The notes: a model not told the origin generated them from the letters alone. DNA of 64,000 nucleotides from Nitrosomonas sp. (GCA_020852475.1 JADZAR010000184.1:1-64000); one strand, 5' to 3'. Positions 9,493-19,999 are shown, counted from the first letter of the stretch. A program made the numbers and translations.

Positions 9493-10953
9493 TTATAGCT
9501 GGGCGAGCAGTTCGATCGCCCAGTTGACGCCAAAGCCGGTAACCTCGCTGCCGACCGCGCCAAGTCCATCCTTGTGGTTGCTGGCTGAAAGATCCATATG
9601 TATCCATGGGGTGTCTTGAACAAATCGGTTTAAAAAGCGGGCAGCAAGAATGTGATCAAAATCGCCGCCGATCGTGCACTGCTTGAGATCGGCAATTTTG
9701 CTTTCCAGACTTTCGTCATAATCCGAGTCCATTGGAAAAACGCATACGCGTTCACCACTTTTCTTACCTGCATTGACAGCCTTCTGGGCCAGATGCTCCT
9801 CATTGGCGAAAATGCCGCAGTATCTTGAGCCCAGTGCAGTATGCATACTGCCAGTTAAGGTTGCGAAGTCAATGATAAGGTCGGGTTTTTGTTTTTCCGC
9901 GAGTGTCAGTGTGTCCGCCAGAACCATGCGCCCTTCCGCATCGGTATGCACAATTTCTATGGTCAATCCATTCAGCGCGGTGATTACGTCGTTTTGTTTG
10001 TAAGCTTGTGGGCTGATATGGTTTTGTGCAATGGCCAGCCAGCAGTCGATTTCTATGGGTAATCCGGCGCGCGTTATCGCCAGCAGAATGCCCAATGCCA
10101 CGGCTGATCCGTTCATGTCTTCATGCATGCCCTGCATGTAGCGTGCCGGTTTTAGATTGTGTCCGCCGGTATCAAAGCAAATCCCTTTCCCGACAAGCGC
10201 GATATGCCGGGATGCTTTCTGTTTGCCGGAGTAATGCAGGTGAACAATTGCAGCATCGTCGGTGCCACTACCCTGAGCAACTGCCGCAAAAGCACCTGCG
10301 CCCATTTGCCGGAGTTTGCTCAGTGGATATTCCTGATAAATCCATCCTTCGTTGCTTGACAATTTCTGGATTTGCTCGCGATAGGTTGCTGGTGTCAATT
10401 CGTTAGGTGGTAATGCCGTCAGGCCGCGCGCTAACAAATTGCCTTCGGCGATAGCGCGTTGAGGTGTGAAATTGTCATCACTGTGATAGCCATATAAATG
10501 AATATGCTCCAACGGGGTTCTTTCGGGTTTTTGTTTGCGAACGGGCAAAGCGGCGCCGTTAACCCATGCAATATAAACAGCTGCTTCGGCAAACAGGCGC
10601 TTCTGATTATTATTGCCAAAAACAGCCAGATGTATTTCCGTGGGATTTTCCGAAAGCAGGTGCTGGATCGCTTTGCGCACGGCGGTGTGCTGATCAAACA
10701 CGGATTTATGACTATCGACCATTACCCATGTACATAATGCGCCATTCTCAAGATTGGCGCTGACGGGCGTGTCACTGATTTTTTCCAGCGACATGCTGCG
10801 TCTCTTCAATGTTTTGATCAGCGCGTCTTCTCCGGGAAGCGGGTTTTTCTGGGGCAATTTTTCCTGTTTTGGAAGTACAACGAGTATATGGCTTGCGTTA
10901 ACGTGAGTGGTCGCGTCAAATGAAGAAGAATTCTGGGTAAGTGTAGCCAGCAT
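9493..10953 (-). CDS. leucyl aminopeptidase family protein (M17)
   Basis: LVGKGICFDTGGHNLKP, NTDAEGR-like HTDAEGRMVLADTL, DFATLTGSMHTALG. Confidence 0.92.
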   Translation of the reverse strand: MLATLTQNSSSFDATTHVNASHILVVLPKQEKLPQKNPLPGEDALIKTLKRRSMSLEKISDTPVSANLENGALCTWVMVDSHKSVFDQHTAVRKAIQHLLSENPTEIHLAVFGNNNQKRLFAEAAVYIAWVNGAALPVRKQKPERTPLEHIHLYGYHSDDNFTPQRAIAEGNLLARGLTALPPNELTPATYREQIQKLSSNEGWIYQEYPLSKLRQMGAGAFAAVAQGSGTDDAAIVHLHYSGKQKASRHIALVGKGICFDTGGHNLKPARYMQGMHEDMNGSAVALGILLAITRAGLPIEIDCWLAIAQNHISPQAYKQNDVITALNGLTIEIVHTDAEGRMVLADTLTLAEKQKPDLIIDFATLTGSMHTALGSRYCGIFANEEHLAQKAVNAGKKSGERVCVFPMDSDYDESLESKIADLKQCTIGGDFDHILAARFLNRFVQDTPWIHMDLSASNHKDGLGAVGSEVTGFGVNWAIELLAQL

Positions 10954-11272
10954 TGATTGCTTTTCCTGTTGAATATGGGAACTTGAGGGGCGCGTATGGT
11001 TGCATCACAGTGCGTCAGGCATTGTTCTAGGTCGTGATAATTCAGTGTGTGCTGTTAGCGCTGTCCTGTTAGAAAATTCTACAGACAGATAGAGATCGCG
11101 CATCTCAAGCCTTTTGAGTCGTTCGAGCCGGGCGGCCAGCCTGATTCGCATAGTAAAAGCTGGTATTATATTACGGTTGGCTTGGTCATGTAGTGCATTT
11201 GTCAGTTTTCATCGATCAGTTTCGTCGTTGATTGATCAGCGGTCATTTTTTAAAGAATCTAATTATTAACGC

Positions 11273-12067
11273 GTGCAACAATACCTTCAATTAATGCGCC
11301 ATGTTCTGACGCATGGCTGTCAAAAATCAGATCGCACGGGAACGGGTACGCTCTCTGTTTTTGGCTATCAGATGCGCTTTAATCTGGCCGATGGTTTTCC
11401 GCTGGTCACAACCAAGAAATGCCATTTGAAATCGATCATCCATGAATTGCTGTGGTTTCTGCGCGGCGATACCAATATCCGCTATTTAAAAGCAAATGGC
11501 GTTTCGATCTGGGATGAATGGGCGGATGAGCATGGCGATCTCGGGCCGGTTTATGGCCATCAGTGGCGCGCCTGGCCGACCCCGGACGGGCAGGCCATTG
11601 ATCAGATCAGGCAGGTGATTGAACAGATAAAAAGCACGCCGGATTCCAGGCGCATGATCGTGTCCGCCTGGAATGTCGGCGAACTGGATAAAATGAAACT
11701 GCAACCCTGTCATGTTTTGTTTCAGTTCTATGTATCAGAAGGCAAGTTGTCCTGTCAGCTGTATCAAAGGAGCGCCGATATTTTCCTGGGCGTGCCGTTT
11801 AATATCGCCTCTTATGCCTTGCTGACCATGATGATCGCACAGGTCTGCCGTCTGGAGGCCGGTGAGTTTATCCATACTGTCGGGGATGCGCATCTGTATC
11901 TGAATCATCTGGAACAAGCCCGGGAGCAATTAAGCCGTGAACCACGACAGCTGCCGGCAATGCAGCTTAATCCGGCGATTTCAGATATATTCGAGTTTAC
12001 CTACGAAGATTTTACTTTGAAGAACTATCATCCCTATCCGGCGATTGCCGCATCGGTGGCTGTATGA
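11273..12067 (+). CDS. thyA: thymidylate synthase
   Basis: 264 aa; [52 protein letters not shown]. Confidence 0.97.
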   Translation: MQQYLQLMRHVLTHGCQKSDRTGTGTLSVFGYQMRFNLADGFPLVTTKKCHLKSIIHELLWFLRGDTNIRYLKANGVSIWDEWADEHGDLGPVYGHQWRAWPTPDGQAIDQIRQVIEQIKSTPDSRRMIVSAWNVGELDKMKLQPCHVLFQFYVSEGKLSCQLYQRSADIFLGVPFNIASYALLTMMIAQVCRLEAGEFIHTVGDAHLYLNHLEQAREQLSREPRQLPAMQLNPAISDIFEFTYEDFTLKNYHPYPAIAASVAV

Positions 12068-12609
12068 TGAAGCCGGTGCATTTGTCGATTTTGGCGGCTG
12101 TAGCCCGCAACGGCGTGATCGGCAGGCGCAATGCGCTGCCGTGGCATTTGCCTGAAGATTTGAGGCATTTCAAGGCATTGACCATGGGGCATACCATCAT
12201 CATGGGACGCAAAACCTACGCGTCCATAGGGCGGGTATTGCCGGGACGCATCAATGTGATCGTAACCCGCCAATTGGATTTTCGTGCGCCGGACGCCATT
12301 GTTGTTCATACGCTGGAAGATGCGTTGCACTGGCAGGGCGAACAGCAGGATGACGCGCTGTTTATCATCGGCGGTGCCCGGTTATACGAACAAACGCTCG
12401 GGTTGGTGCAACGCTTGTATTTGACGGAAATACAGCAGGATTTTGAAGGTGATACTTTTTTTCCGGCGTTTGATCGCAGCGACTGGATCGAAGTGTCACG
12501 CGAACGGCATGTGTCGGATGGAAAAGCAGGTATGGCAGATATGCCGTTGGAATATCACTTTGTCGTTTTCGATCGGAAACAGACCGGTGAAGAATTGAAT
12601 CGGTTATGA
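12064..12609 (+). CDS. folA: dihydrofolate reductase, 4-nt overlap with thyA
   Basis: [59 protein letters not shown]. Confidence 0.96.
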   Translation: MMKPVHLSILAAVARNGVIGRRNALPWHLPEDLRHFKALTMGHTIIMGRKTYASIGRVLPGRINVIVTRQLDFRAPDAIVVHTLEDALHWQGEQQDDALFIIGGARLYEQTLGLVQRLYLTEIQQDFEGDTFFPAFDRSDWIEVSRERHVSDGKAGMADMPLEYHFVVFDRKQTGEELNRL

Positions 12610-12624
12610 ATATCAGACTGACAA

Positions 12625-12651
12625 ACGGATCAAGCGCAATGTCTGATCCGT
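12625..12651. terminator. hairpin between convergent folA and ornithine decarboxylase genes
   Basis: ACGGATCA ... TGATCCGT, 8-bp perfect stem, 11-nt loop; no strong T-tract. Confidence 0.4.
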
Positions 12652-12697
12652 CTGCCAGCCTGTTGTGACTGCGGCAGGACAAATACCTGGTTATCGC

Positions 12698-13888
12698 CTA
12701 AATTACATAAACATCCGGTAATGGAAATCCGTTGAAATTGCTCGCATAGGCGGTTGTGTATGCACCCGTGTTCGGAATATAGATCAGATCACCTTCCTGA
12801 ATATCAGCCGGTAGCATGACATCGTGCATCAGGATATCCACTGAATCGCAGGTCGGGCCTGCGACAGACCATGGCACGTGATTGCCGGCGCGATCGGTTA
12901 ATATCTCGTAGGCCAATCCTTCTGTGACCTCAATGATGCCGCCAAACATGCCGGCGTCCCAGTACATCCAGCGCTTGCCGTTGCGCGTTGCGGTGCCGGC
13001 GACCTGACAAACGAAGTAAGCGGAGTCGGAGACCAGATAACGCCCAGGTTCCGCGATAATCTGGATTTCTTCAGGCAGTTTAGCGATCGCGGCATTAATG
13101 ACTTCCGCGATGACCTCAATGGCAGGGATAGGTTTAGCGTGGCGCACCGGATAGCCGCCGCCTATATTGAGCAGGCGCGGATTCAAGCCTATTGCCCGCA
13201 TGTCGCTGAAAACCTTGATGGCGCGTTCGATGCCTACACGCCAGTTTTGCGGATTGCGGCATTGGGAGCCTACATGAAAGGTGACGCCGGCCAGATCTGC
13301 GCCAAGCCTCGAAGCTTCTTCAATGATGCGGCTGATATCGGCCAGATGGGTGCCGAATTTGCCCGCCAGTGGCCAGTCACTGCCGATATTCGGCGTATCG
13401 ATGCGCAAATACATTTTGGCATCCGGTTTTACGCTGACAATTTTGCGCAACTCTTCGACACTGTCAAGCACATACCATTCAACGCCTTTAGCGGCGGCAT
13501 ACTCGAGGTAGGCACGCGATTTTATGGGGTTGCTGTAAAAAATCTCCGCAGCCGGCACACCCAGTTCAAGCAAGAGGTCCAGTTCTGCGATGGAAGCGAT
13601 TTCGAAACCGGCGCCTTCTTCGATCAGCGTCTTAAGCACACGGCGATCCGGATTGGCTTTGACGGCATAATGCGGGCGTACGCGCGGCATGGCATTCATG
13701 AACCGACGGGTTTTTTGGCGAATGATGTTGCTGTCAACAAGCAAAAACGGTTTGTCATAACCATGTAACAATTTTTCTTTAACATGGCTGAAGTCGAGAC
13801 TGGTCTCCAGGTGAGTATCAAACAGAACGTCAGGAACTTCGGATTCGGATGGCGCTTGGAAAGCGGTGGAAGAGATAGGTACGAGCAT
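12698..13888 (-). CDS. type III PLP-dependent ornithine decarboxylase family
   Basis: HYAVKANPDRRVLKTLIEEGAGFEIASIAELDLLLELGV; IIAEPGRYLVSDSAY; AGPTCDSVDIL. Confidence 0.88.
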   Translation of the reverse strand: MLVPISSTAFQAPSESEVPDVLFDTHLETSLDFSHVKEKLLHGYDKPFLLVDSNIIRQKTRRFMNAMPRVRPHYAVKANPDRRVLKTLIEEGAGFEIASIAELDLLLELGVPAAEIFYSNPIKSRAYLEYAAAKGVEWYVLDSVEELRKIVSVKPDAKMYLRIDTPNIGSDWPLAGKFGTHLADISRIIEEASRLGADLAGVTFHVGSQCRNPQNWRVGIERAIKVFSDMRAIGLNPRLLNIGGGYPVRHAKPIPAIEVIAEVINAAIAKLPEEIQIIAEPGRYLVSDSAYFVCQVAGTATRNGKRWMYWDAGMFGGIIEVTEGLAYEILTDRAGNHVPWSVAGPTCDSVDILMHDVMLPADIQEGDLIYIPNTGAYTTAYASNFNGFPLPDVYVI

Positions 13889-14541
13889 GCGAGTAGTCCT
13901 TTTAAAAAGCTATGTGACAGGAATGTGAACGCTGGTTAATTCAGTGGATAAATAAGTTTTACTGATCGAAGTCATAATATTCCTCGTGGTTGCCAAAAAT
14001 AAAATAGCCCGCATTATAGTCTGCATGATTCTGAAATCAAGCATTTTCTGCAAAAAACAATTTCCATTTTAATCTGCACGTCAGTCAAAAAAACACAGCA
14101 GGATTATCGCGATTCTGTTTCTGATTTTATTCAATTCCTTATCAATAGCATGTCATAGCGGCGTTGTGTGAGGTTTAACACATACAGCCAGGTCAACGAC
14201 GATTAAGATCGTCACCATACCTGAAAGTTTTTCAATAAAGCAAAAAACGTTCGCTACGTTGCAACTCGTATTCGAAATAATCATTTCACTCAAAGATTTC
14301 TGTTTTCTGCAAATTTTAAGTGAATTTATGTCATGTAATTATCTTAAGTAAAACTATAAAGCCACCGTATACATTTCGGCTTGTGTCGGTTGTGCGTATA
14401 TGCAAGTAAGTACTTTTATAGCAGCCGTTCTGCATGATCTTTTTTGCAGGTGGTTGTTTATAAAAATGAATCATGGCTGTGTTCCTGTCATGATTTTTGA
14501 CGATGCTTTCCGGAGGGAAAGTTTTTAGAGTGGAGGAAAAA

Positions 14542-16413
14542 GTGAAAAGACGCGAATTTTTAAAACTGGGAGTGGCGGGCACGCTCGGTGCTGCAGCCAC
14601 TTCCGCTCATAGCAGAGCAAATTTTCCGCAAAGCGGACTGGTGTTTCCGGATGGGTTTACACCCAGCCACGTTGGCAGACCCAGTCCGCCGGCGACACCT
14701 TTTAAGGATCCATTGTTTCGCATGCCGGTTGCGAAACCCGTGCCTGAAGCGTTGTTAAATCGCCCGTTGCCGCCCGATCCAATGGCGCATCAGCGTTACA
14801 ATGAATTGCTACCGCAGAAATACTATATTGAAAAAATAAAGCAGTTCAAGTGGCGATACCATTCCGATGGCCCTTATAAAAACGGATCGTGGTCCTGGGG
14901 GTTTACCAACGGTATTGGCGGAAAAGCGACAACACCCGGACCGACTTACCATGCAAAATACGGAGAGCCGATCTTGGTGCGTCGCTTCAACGAATTGCCG
15001 CCGGTTGGTGCGGGCTATGTGCCGTTTGCGCTGCCGTCCGTCAGTATTCACTTGCATAACGCGCATACGGCTTCGGAAAGCGATGGTATTCCGACCAATT
15101 TCTTTAATCCTGGGGAATTCTGGGATTACCATTATGGTAACTTCCCCGCCGGTTTTGATTATGCGCATGAGATCATGAGTACGTTGTGGTACCACGATCA
15201 CCGGCTTGATTTTACCGCACCTAATGTTTACGCGGGTTTGAGCGGATTCTATTTATTGTTCGATGAACTGGACTCGAACAATGAGCAGGATAAGAATCCG
15301 CAAGCGTTCCGGTTGCCCAGCGGAGACTATGATATTCCGCTGATTCTGCATGATGTTCAATTCGATGAAAACGGTCAGGCGGTATTTGATTTCTTTACCA
15401 ACCGGGCGCCGGAGCCGACACTCGGCACGTTTCCGCAGGGCACCGACCCCATAGATAATCCGGGTCATCAATCCGAGTCGCCCTTACATCGTATCTATAA
15501 GGGTTCACCCAATTTCACGGTATTTGGCATGCTGGGTGACAAAATTACAGTCAACCGGACTATACAACCATATCTCAAAGTTGAGCCGCGCAAATATCGT
15601 TTCCGCATTCTCAATGGCGGACCGTCGAGACTTTACCGCTTATCGCTCAGAGCAGAAGGACGCAACGGCGACAGTCATCCGGGGTGTAAGTTTTATGTGC
15701 TGAGTAATGACGGCAACATGCTGGAATTTCCACTGGAAAAACGATCATTTGATTTATGGGTTGCTAACCGGGTGGATGTGGTTGTCGATTTTTCAGCCTT
15801 CAGACCGGGCGATAAGGTGTACCTGGTTAATCGTCTGGAAATGCGGGAAGATGGCGCGGGGCCAAGTGGCCGTGAGCTGGATGAAGGCGATCTGGTGATG
15901 CGTTTTGATGTTCAACATGGCAGTCGTCATGCCAGCGATCCCAGCCGTATTCCTGATTTCATGCGGCCATTGCCACCGATCAATCTGGCCGAGGCGCGTG
16001 TAAAACGCACCTGGGTATTTGATTACGATAACGGTCTGTGGACAGTCAACGGACGTCTGTTTAATCCCAATCGCATTGACGCAAAAATCGAAAGCGGTTC
16101 CGCTGAAATCTGGACCATTCGTAATGGCGGTACTTCCTGGGCACATCCGGTGCATACACACTTTGAAGAATTCAGAATACTTGAGGTGAATGGAAAACCG
16201 GTGAAACCGGGAGATTTTCTCAATTCAAGAAAGGATATTGTTGAGTTGGGGCCCAATACCGAGGTCACGTTCTTCGGCCGCTGGCGCGATTTCCAGGGCA
16301 TTCATGTCATGCATTGCCACAATGTCGTGCATGAGGATCATGAGATGATGATTCAATGGCAAATGGTGCCGCCCGGCATGGGCGACGGGGAGGAAATCGA
16401 TCATGAAACCTGA
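14542..16413 (+). CDS. Tat-exported multicopper oxidase (laccase/CotA-like)
   Basis: GTG start preceded by GGAGG; Tat signal KRREFLKLGVAGTLGAAA; copper ligands SIHLHNAH, LWYHDH, WAHPVHTHFEEF, IHVMHCHNVVHEDHEMM. Confidence 0.92.
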   Translation: MKRREFLKLGVAGTLGAAATSAHSRANFPQSGLVFPDGFTPSHVGRPSPPATPFKDPLFRMPVAKPVPEALLNRPLPPDPMAHQRYNELLPQKYYIEKIKQFKWRYHSDGPYKNGSWSWGFTNGIGGKATTPGPTYHAKYGEPILVRRFNELPPVGAGYVPFALPSVSIHLHNAHTASESDGIPTNFFNPGEFWDYHYGNFPAGFDYAHEIMSTLWYHDHRLDFTAPNVYAGLSGFYLLFDELDSNNEQDKNPQAFRLPSGDYDIPLILHDVQFDENGQAVFDFFTNRAPEPTLGTFPQGTDPIDNPGHQSESPLHRIYKGSPNFTVFGMLGDKITVNRTIQPYLKVEPRKYRFRILNGGPSRLYRLSLRAEGRNGDSHPGCKFYVLSNDGNMLEFPLEKRSFDLWVANRVDVVVDFSAFRPGDKVYLVNRLEMREDGAGPSGRELDEGDLVMRFDVQHGSRHASDPSRIPDFMRPLPPINLAEARVKRTWVFDYDNGLWTVNGRLFNPNRIDAKIESGSAEIWTIRNGGTSWAHPVHTHFEEFRILEVNGKPVKPGDFLNSRKDIVELGPNTEVTFFGRWRDFQGIHVMHCHNVVHEDHEMMIQWQMVPPGMGDGEEIDHET

Positions 16414-17176
16414 AAGTGAAGCGTTAGACGCTGCTGGCGTTGAGGGAAAATCAACCCGTTCAGCTACGCCCGAGTCTCAGCGGCGCAGATTGTTGTCCGC
16501 ATTGCCTGCGCTCGTTGCTACTTCGATACCGGCGCTGGCGCTCGGTCTGCATGATGCGGATGAACTGCACAGCCGTACACGGAAAATCACGGATAGTGTG
16601 GTGCATGGTGGTTTCCCGGGTGTCATGGTGACGGCACATACCGGGGAGCAATTCAATTTCTATCAGGATTTGCTGAAAGACAGATTGGTACTGATGAATT
16701 TCATGTCGGTTGACTCGGAAAATGAGCTGCCAATGACTGCAAATATGGCAAGCCTGATCAAGGGATTGGGAGAACAGTTTGGTCGTGAAGTCTTTGCTTT
16801 TTCGATCAGCTACGACCACGCCAATGACACGCCTGCGCGGCTGGCAGAATTCGCCCGCCGTTTCGATGCGCCTGAAGGGTGGTATTTTCTTAGCGCCAAA
16901 CCAGAAGATATTGTTGCGCTGGGTTACCGTTTGTACCGCACTGCAGGCCGTCCTCGTCAACGCATGAATGCGGATCTGATTCATTATGGCAATGTAAAAA
17001 TCGGTTTGTGGGGTGCGATACCCGCACATATCACCGATGTCGAACTGGCCGTCAGCAGGGTTACATCAGTATTTCCTGGAAAACCGCCGAGCTCCGAAAT
17101 GCGCCGGGCAGGTCCACGCCGCTTGAATGGGGATGGACCTGTATACGACAGCCGGGATCATTGCAGAGTGACCTGA
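16403..17176 (+). CDS. SCO1/SenC-like protein lacking the CxxxC copper motif, Tat-like signal
   Basis: SQRRRLLSALPALVATSIPALAL signal; LVLMNFMSVDSENELPMTANMASLI aligns with SCO site; FAFSISYDHANDTPARLAEFARRF typical of SCO. Confidence 0.82.
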   Translation: MKPESEALDAAGVEGKSTRSATPESQRRRLLSALPALVATSIPALALGLHDADELHSRTRKITDSVVHGGFPGVMVTAHTGEQFNFYQDLLKDRLVLMNFMSVDSENELPMTANMASLIKGLGEQFGREVFAFSISYDHANDTPARLAEFARRFDAPEGWYFLSAKPEDIVALGYRLYRTAGRPRQRMNADLIHYGNVKIGLWGAIPAHITDVELAVSRVTSVFPGKPPSSEMRRAGPRRLNGDGPVYDSRDHCRVT

Positions 17177-17232
17177 ATGGATTGAGCTAGCAGAGTTTTC
17201 CAAGCGAATCAATTATTGAAGAGGTAAGAATC

Positions 17233-19257
17233 ATGAAAAAGAAACACGTTTCACTATTATCGGTCGGGTTGTGTGTTGCGCTGGCAAACATACCGGTCAT
17301 GCTGGCATCCGCAGCGGATGATCCGTACGGTGTGCTACCGGAGCCACCATCCGCGGATGCTTGTCCGAGTTTGCCCGTCATGCCGGGCTGGCCAACGCCG
17401 AATCCACTGGAGTTCAAGGATGATAATCTGACTGTGGTCGTCAATACCGGAAACAGTTTGCATCCGCCATCCGATGTGCGAGATCCCCTACCGTCCAATT
17501 TATGTCCGACGGTGTATGAAGAAGTACGTTCGCGCAGGATTGATGGATCAGAGGGGCCGCCAATTCCTAATTCCCTGTCTTCCACTCCTGAAAATCCATA
17601 TAACCTGCATCCTGATCCGGTTGTGGAAGCCGGCATTAATCCATTGTCACCGACGGATGATCTGCGGACAGTAATCGCAACACTGCGTAAAGCGTTGAAT
17701 GATGGCGCGTCGCCGCTGGAAGCCGTCCAGTTCGGGCTCGATATACTGGAAGGCAATCCGCTGGATCGTGAATATTCAGGTATGCCGTTGCTGCATTACA
17801 ATGGGCCGGAGAAAGTCGTTCATGTAGAACCCGAGTTCAATGATCCCAATGACCCAACCCGGGTAACAGGTGGAAACGCGGTTGTTCATCAGGTCTACTT
17901 TGATCAGAGAATCATGTCCGATGCCTCTTTGATTGTACCTTCTGCGGTGCTCGATGTGCCGTGGACGATCACTTACAAAATCTCCGTACTCAATCGCGGC
18001 CGGGAAGATTTTGCGCCATTTGGTATGTTCTTTAACGGACCGGTCATGGGGCCGGATGGCGTGATTATTCCGGACATTGAGAAGAAACCGGGGTTCGCAA
18101 TTGACCAGACTTTTTTTCCGGTAGAAGAAGGAACGCGTACGACGTTTAAAATTGCGATGCCGCCTGCGCGTCAGTATAAGCTGACGTATCACTGGGGGTG
18201 GCGCAAGCATCCACCCCGAATTCAGGCGCTCGAAAATGGTCTGGCCAAGGAGCTGGGCGTTAGTCTGATTGACTGGGAACGCTGCGTATTCGGTTCCAGC
18301 CCGATGGCAAATGAGGCCAATAAGCTTTACGCCATCGCCATGATCGGTGATCTTGCCCCCGCCAAACGCATGTGGAATATGATGCGACAGCTTAAATTTA
18401 ACCCGTCCGCGTTTAATGCGGGAATCGTTGACCAGATAGAGCTTGCCTTCTTTGACTGGCAGGATAGAACCAAATTACCGTCCGGTGTTGCACGTGACGA
18501 TAATTTTGACATCACGTTGTTCTATGCCAACAACACGTTATATGGTGATGCTAAAGGATATGTCGATCAATCGCAGCGTGTGTTGCAGAATTTCAATAAG
18601 CGCGGTGATACAACCCGTATCAAGGTCATGAACGGTGACTATTTTGAACGTGCGCATATGATCGTGGATTTCGGTGGATTGCGCGGCTGGGAAAACACTT
18701 TCCAGAATACGATTCCTGAATTCGGTGCGGGTCCCTGGTTTACATTTGGACGCGCGTATTGGTGGCCAACACTTCAAGCGCCAAACGGCGGCCCTCAACC
18801 GATTGCCGCTGCGATACCACCATCAGGCATGGCGCCGCGAACCATTGAGCAATGCCAGACGGAATTCGGCGCTAATCTGGTGGCAACCAGCAATCAAACA
18901 CCCGTTGACGCCAATGACCTCAACGCTTCCACGACGTCAGCTGTCAGTGATTCCGGATACGGTTTAAGTATGACGCCGGATGCCGTGCAACAGGCTATCG
19001 CGCAAAAATTACAGCACAAGAGAGCGCAATTGCGGGCAAGGCAGGCTGGTGACGGCGAAGTGCTGACTTCGGTCAGCGAGGAAAGTGCTGAAGAGTTGCA
19101 TCCGGTGCCGACACGCGAAACCATGGAGGCTGCGGGCGCTAACGGTTTGGGATTGCGTCACTTTGAAATTCACTGGAATCACGAACCCAGCAAACGTCTG
19201 CGCATTTATCAATTTGACCAGCTGCATCACGATGTCGCGATCTGGTCGATTCACTGA
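17233..19257 (+). CDS. large secreted protein of unknown family
   Basis: 674 aa, signal MKKKHVSLLSVGLCVALANIPVMLASAADD; RBS GAAGAGG; His-rich C-terminus HFEIHWNHEPSKRLRIYQFDQLHHDVAIWSIH. Confidence 0.85.
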   Translation: MKKKHVSLLSVGLCVALANIPVMLASAADDPYGVLPEPPSADACPSLPVMPGWPTPNPLEFKDDNLTVVVNTGNSLHPPSDVRDPLPSNLCPTVYEEVRSRRIDGSEGPPIPNSLSSTPENPYNLHPDPVVEAGINPLSPTDDLRTVIATLRKALNDGASPLEAVQFGLDILEGNPLDREYSGMPLLHYNGPEKVVHVEPEFNDPNDPTRVTGGNAVVHQVYFDQRIMSDASLIVPSAVLDVPWTITYKISVLNRGREDFAPFGMFFNGPVMGPDGVIIPDIEKKPGFAIDQTFFPVEEGTRTTFKIAMPPARQYKLTYHWGWRKHPPRIQALENGLAKELGVSLIDWERCVFGSSPMANEANKLYAIAMIGDLAPAKRMWNMMRQLKFNPSAFNAGIVDQIELAFFDWQDRTKLPSGVARDDNFDITLFYANNTLYGDAKGYVDQSQRVLQNFNKRGDTTRIKVMNGDYFERAHMIVDFGGLRGWENTFQNTIPEFGAGPWFTFGRAYWWPTLQAPNGGPQPIAAAIPPSGMAPRTIEQCQTEFGANLVATSNQTPVDANDLNASTTSAVSDSGYGLSMTPDAVQQAIAQKLQHKRAQLRARQAGDGEVLTSVSEESAEELHPVPTRETMEAAGANGLGLRHFEIHWNHEPSKRLRIYQFDQLHHDVAIWSIH

Positions 19258-19286
19258 CAAATGACAGGTCAATGATGATCTGTTGA

Positions 19287-19337
19287 CTTGCTTGGTTTCA
19301 GGATGTCCGGCAAGCCGGACATCCTGAAATGCAAGCA
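19287..19337. promoter_or_regulatory. long intra-cluster hairpin
   Basis: TTTCAGGATGTCCGGC-AA-GCCGGACATCCTGAAA (19296-19329), with TGCTTG/CAAGCA flanks. Confidence 0.75.
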
Positions 19338-19378
19338 TTGCGGCAAGATCAGAGATTATTTTTTGAAAGGTATTAACC

Positions 19379-19999
19379 ATGATCGGAAAAAGTCTCATTA
19401 TTTCAGGATTAATGCTGGTTTTGGCGCTGGATTTCGTTTGTTTCCAAGCGGACGGACATGCCGGCCAGCTTGAATATGCCCGTTCGGAGCGGGATTACCG
19501 CACGCCAGCGGTACAGTTGATCGATGTACAGGGGAAGAAAATTGATTTTGCAGAAGCAATCTCGCAGGAAGATGCGGTAATTATCAGTTTTGCCTTCACC
19601 AGTTGCACGGGAACCTGTCCTGTGATTACCGCCAATCTTGTACAAGCTTTGCCGGAATTGCAGAAAGCGGGCGGACGTTACCGGATTTTTCTTGTCTCGC
19701 TCGATCCGGAACATGATACGCCCGCACGGTTGCGGGAGTACCGGGAGCGTTTTAATACGGGCGACGATATTACGTTGCTGACCGGCAGCCGCAATGCCAT
19801 ACATGATTTGCTGCGTGCCTATAACGCGGTTTATCCGGGAGGCAACAAAATGAACCATCAGCCATTGACATTAATACGCGCCGGACAGCATCCATGGATC
19901 AGACTGGAAGGCCTGGTCAGTGGAAGAAGCCTTGCACGGGAGGTACGTCAAGCAGTTGAGCAGTCCGGCATGGTTTCTCCGCTATCCACGGTTTATTGA
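19379..19999 (+). CDS. SCO family copper chaperone with intact CxxxC
   Basis: ISFAFTSCTGTCPVITANLVQAL, FLVSLDPEHDTPARLREYRERF, KMNHQPLTLI. Confidence 0.9.
   Translation: MIGKSLIISGLMLVLALDFVCFQADGHAGQLEYARSERDYRTPAVQLIDVQGKKIDFAEAISQEDAVIISFAFTSCTGTCPVITANLVQALPELQKAGGRYRIFLVSLDPEHDTPARLREYRERFNTGDDITLLTGSRNAIHDLLRAYNAVYPGGNKMNHQPLTLIRAGQHPWIRLEGLVSGRSLAREVRQAVEQSGMVSPLSTVY

Noticed and set aside
13139-13768. 209-aa plus-strand ORF opposite the ornithine decarboxylase gene
   Set aside because: Antisense shadow; the decarboxylase frame is unambiguous.
16460-17029. 189-aa minus-strand ORF opposite the Cys-less SCO gene
   Set aside because: Antisense shadow with no motif; the SCO frame has the conserved DTPARL segment.
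16403-17176. Possibility that the Cys-less SCO gene is a pseudogene
   Set aside because: Frame intact, overlaps the MCO gene, keeps signal and SCO segments, and sits in an apparently intact cluster; divergence seems more likely than decay.
17187-17756. 189-aa minus-strand ORF (Ser/Gly-rich) opposite the 674-aa protein
   Set aside because: Considered as an alternative to the unknown protein, but the plus frame is 674 codons long with signal peptide and RBS.
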